Part shown: positions 61,300 through 64,000 of the stretch, piece after piece
Layout: each line of letters begins with the position of its first letter
Position numbering within the stretch: the stretch's first letter is position 1
NCBI GenBank assembly: GCA_019055375.1
Contig: JAHQIW010005313.1
Span: 29,563 to 93,562 of the forward strand
Direction: 5' to 3'
DNA from: Parelaphostrongylus tenuis
Taxonomy: Eukaryota; Nematoda; Chromadorea; Rhabditida; Metastrongylidae
Length of the DNA: 64,000 nucleotides
Position numbers and translations under genes: made by a program
The notes under the pieces: generated by a model
Told to the model about the DNA's origin: nothing
The model's database searches: none
Seen by the model: the letters and a program-made list of their open reading frames with translations, nothing else

Positions 61300-63540
61300 C
61301 GTACAGGATTGTAGGACAGCTGTTTAAGAATCAACGCGTGAAATGTACAAAGATTTTTGGGAAACAGAAATGCGAGGAAACGAGTGAAATACAAAAAGTC
61401 GACGGATCTGCGCAATAAACTATGATGACGAGTCGTTAGAAAATCGACGGTCCAGCAAGTGTTTGCGCGGAAACTCACTTGATCTCAATGCAAAAGCCAA
61501 ATGAGTTACCACAGCTGTGTTATATTCAAAACATTATGGCTCTCATAACCCCATTTATAAGGAATAAGTTGACAGTGGGTTTATGTCTTCAAAGCTGTGG
61601 TTTAATCCTCAGGCGACATCAATAAGGTCGATTTGGTGAGTTCATCGACCCTATAAAGAACTAATCGGTTTTACTAAGTGTTCTTGATTGTTCTGTGGGT
61701 ATAAACAAAACCAGATTGATCATCACTAAAGTAAACCTAGTACAGTAATTAAGACACATATCTTGCACCATACCCGAAGATGATTTTCCAAATTGAGCAA
61801 GGCACACACTGAAAGGCTTACGAAGAACAAAATGCAACGATTAGCGTTTTGAAAAAAATTATTTACTGTATGAGTGAAATTTATGTATTAACTTTTATTC
61901 ACTTAGATTACGAAGGTATTAATCTGAGTAGATTGCGAGTTGACATGGCTCTCCAGGTCTGAAGAATGTAATTAGCCAAAACATAAGCCACTGTTGAATA
62001 AAAGTTGTTATCAACAACTCCATGTTAACTTATCAATTTAACGGTATATCACTGATTAATTCCACGCTAACGAGAAACTGCACCTGGAAAATGACTAAAA
62101 ATTTGCTCCTCTTAATCCTTCCAACAATCAGTCACAACGTGGCCGGTCATCACAACCAGTACAGATATAAACACGAATTACTAACTTTCACTAAACCATC
62201 GTATTTCAAAAAAGTATACCAACGTAGTGGCGCAAAAATTGAAGGAAGATTAGTTTAAACGATACTATGTATTTGGAGTCTGTATTAGCTCTGACGTGAC
62301 AAACTAATTTCTTGAAAAACCGCGTTCTATCTCTGGGTTATAAAATACAAAAAGCGCCTAAGAGGTCTGAGTATTGGGTTGACAATCTCCCGAACTATTT
62401 CGTTTGTGTACAAGTTTATTCCGTCTTTCCAACAAATAAAAACTTGTAATGATTAATTGAAGTATTATCTTCAACTTCAGTCACATCCTCCCACTTTTCC
62501 AGTAATTTCGTGATTCCGCCAGCGGTTAATTTGGTGTATTTCGAGTCAAAAATTTACTCATGTGCGTGCTTCACCCACCTCATTAATGTTTTCAAAGCGT
62601 TTTCCATTCAAGAAGTGGTTGTAACGATCGGAAGAGGTGAAAATTCGCCGACTGACAAATCCGGAGAGTCAAAATAACCGTAAGAAGTTGCTCTAAATGA
62701 CAGTAAAAATAAAGGCTCAAATGAATGAAAAATAATAAGCAATAACGAAAGAGAGCAAAAACTTTATCACTTTACCAACATCTTATTGGTATGGGATTAT
62801 AGTGTATCTAATATTTTTTTGTATTATGAAATCCAATCAGCAAATTCATTCAAGTTCAAATCATCAGGGGGAAAACAAATCGCAAATAAAAAAGTATGTA
62901 GTAAGAGAATGAAATCACAGGTACCAAGAAACACAAAATTGAACAATAGAAATACTACGCGAACATTAATTTTTTACACGCAATAACCATATAAAGCAAT
63001 TTGTTCCAGTGACCCTAAGATACGCGATTCGGCACAAGACATGTCAACTCAGCCGAAACGGGTAGCAAGTTGTAAAGCCTGGCTGAAAGTAGCTGGATAA
63101 AACGCTCATTTGTATGTGGGTCGAGGAGCGATGGAAGCCCTCAAAAGAGAGAAGAATTAATTACCATTTTATAGAACTACACAACTTATAAGTGCACTAG
63201 AAGTATTGTGTCTCCTCCCAACTAAACAGACTCTATAACATTTTAGCAAATATCGCACAATAGTCCATGTCAGAAATTGGTTGACTAGCTCATTATCTTA
63301 GCGCGGCCCTATTATTCCTCTGTGCTCATCAGATGGATCCACGATAGGATGAATACATGAACGCCAGGGCCGTCTGAATAATATTATGCGGTATACCGCG
63401 GGAACCTCAATCCACACTTGTTTCCCTGAAAATGAGAGTCAAACCTTGTTTTTTGTTTTTTATGGTGCATCACATATCGAGACATTAGGAGAAGAGTGGC
63501 TAAGCGAAAGTGAAATATGAGCTAAAGCGCTCTACACTCT
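61300..63540. other. Non-coding stretch, nothing recognised
   Basis: AT-rich, with short chance frames. No splice-supported exon, RNA gene or shared repeat was found. Confidence 0.4.
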
Positions 63541-63775
63541 GTGTAGGTGCGAAATGACGCATCCACCAAAAAGTTCTCCCACATGGGTTGTGGTATGGCA
63601 GGGACGTCCCACCGTGTACTTAGCACGTCTTGGTATGCCACTCACCCCACCTCCAGTCTCTCATCATTGCTCCTTGTCTACCCTTTCAACTGGTATTGTC
63701 TGTCGTCTGCGAAATCTTTTTTCGTAAAATCAACAAGGTCTAGACGCCTGTATACTAGAACGGTATAATCCATTT

Positions 63776-64000
63776 TATTTTCTCCATTTCAAATCCTCCA
63801 TTTTCTCTCTACACTTTTTTCCCTTCCTTCACTTCTCCTCCTCCCCCTCCCTCTCAACTTCTCAAACTCCTTTCTCCCTTCACATCCTCACCACCCCCCC
63901 TCACCCCCCTTACCCCCCATCCCCCCCCCTCCCCCTCCCACCCTCCTCCACCTCCCCACCCTTTACCCCCCCACCTTACATCCTTAGACCACCCCCCCCC
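63776..64000. repeat. Pyrimidine-only, C-rich low-complexity end
   Basis: G is almost absent from about 63776 to the window end, and C content rises steadily into runs of up to ten C. This probably marks a contig end with poor base calls rather than a biological repeat. Confidence 0.7.

Noticed and set aside
60996..61478. A 160-codon minus-strand open frame, the longest in the window
   Set aside because: About a third of it is SINE family A sequence read through, and the rest lacks protein family features. Similar frames occur in every SINE A copy.
1..64000. CRISPR arrays, operons or phage-like defence systems
   Set aside because: No regularly spaced direct repeats with unique spacers and no prokaryotic gene organisation. 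The exon structure is nematode.

Overview
This window looks like nuclear genomic DNA from a nematode, probably a clade V strongylid such as a hookworm (inference). It is AT-rich. Small exons are separated by long introns with TTTCAG-type acceptors. Its genes encode animal receptor families, and the spaces between them are filled with tRNA-derived SINEs, palindromic MITEs, mariner and RTE remnants. There are no operons, CRISPR arrays or other prokaryotic features. Most open frames over 60 codons are chance or repeat-derived; the real genes were found by joining short exons by phase.

Layout. (1) About 1.2-8.5 kb, plus strand: a seven-exon core of a thyrotropin-releasing-hormone-receptor-like GPCR (trhr-1 type). 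It runs from the end of TM1 to the start of the tail, and TM1 lies outside the window or was not found. Tail exons are proposed at 16.1-16.3 and 19.9-20.1 kb. A palindrome and a mariner relic sit in its introns, with an RTE relic just downstream of the core. (2) 13.3-15.1 kb, minus strand: a three-exon gene for a small secreted protein that I do not recognise. (3) 17.9-21.5 kb: SINEs, an AT microsatellite and a hairpin MITE. (4) 22.3-24.3 kb, minus strand: a cysteine-rich gene fragment, with a mariner relic just upstream. (5) About 25.6-37.4 kb: almost no recognisable genes, only repeats and a third mariner relic. (6) 37.5-40.7 kb, plus strand: a paralogue of the 13-15 kb secreted-protein gene in inverted orientation, with identical coding exon lengths (180/120/195 nt). 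(7) 47.0-56.6 kb, plus strand: a nine-exon nuclear receptor whose DNA-binding domain, flanks and ligand-binding domain resemble thyroid hormone receptors (NR1A). As given, it carries a one-base frameshift in the hinge and an in-frame TAG in the ligand-binding domain. (8) 57-64 kb: repeats and a cytosine-rich, G-free end that looks like a contig-end artefact.

How the parts relate. The TRH-receptor-like gene and the thyroid-receptor-like gene are about 30-40 kb apart. Vertebrates use both families in one endocrine axis, but the linkage may be chance. The two secreted-protein genes are an inverted duplicate pair. Two SINE families, three palindromic families and a modular satellite-like repeat account for much of the non-coding sequence.
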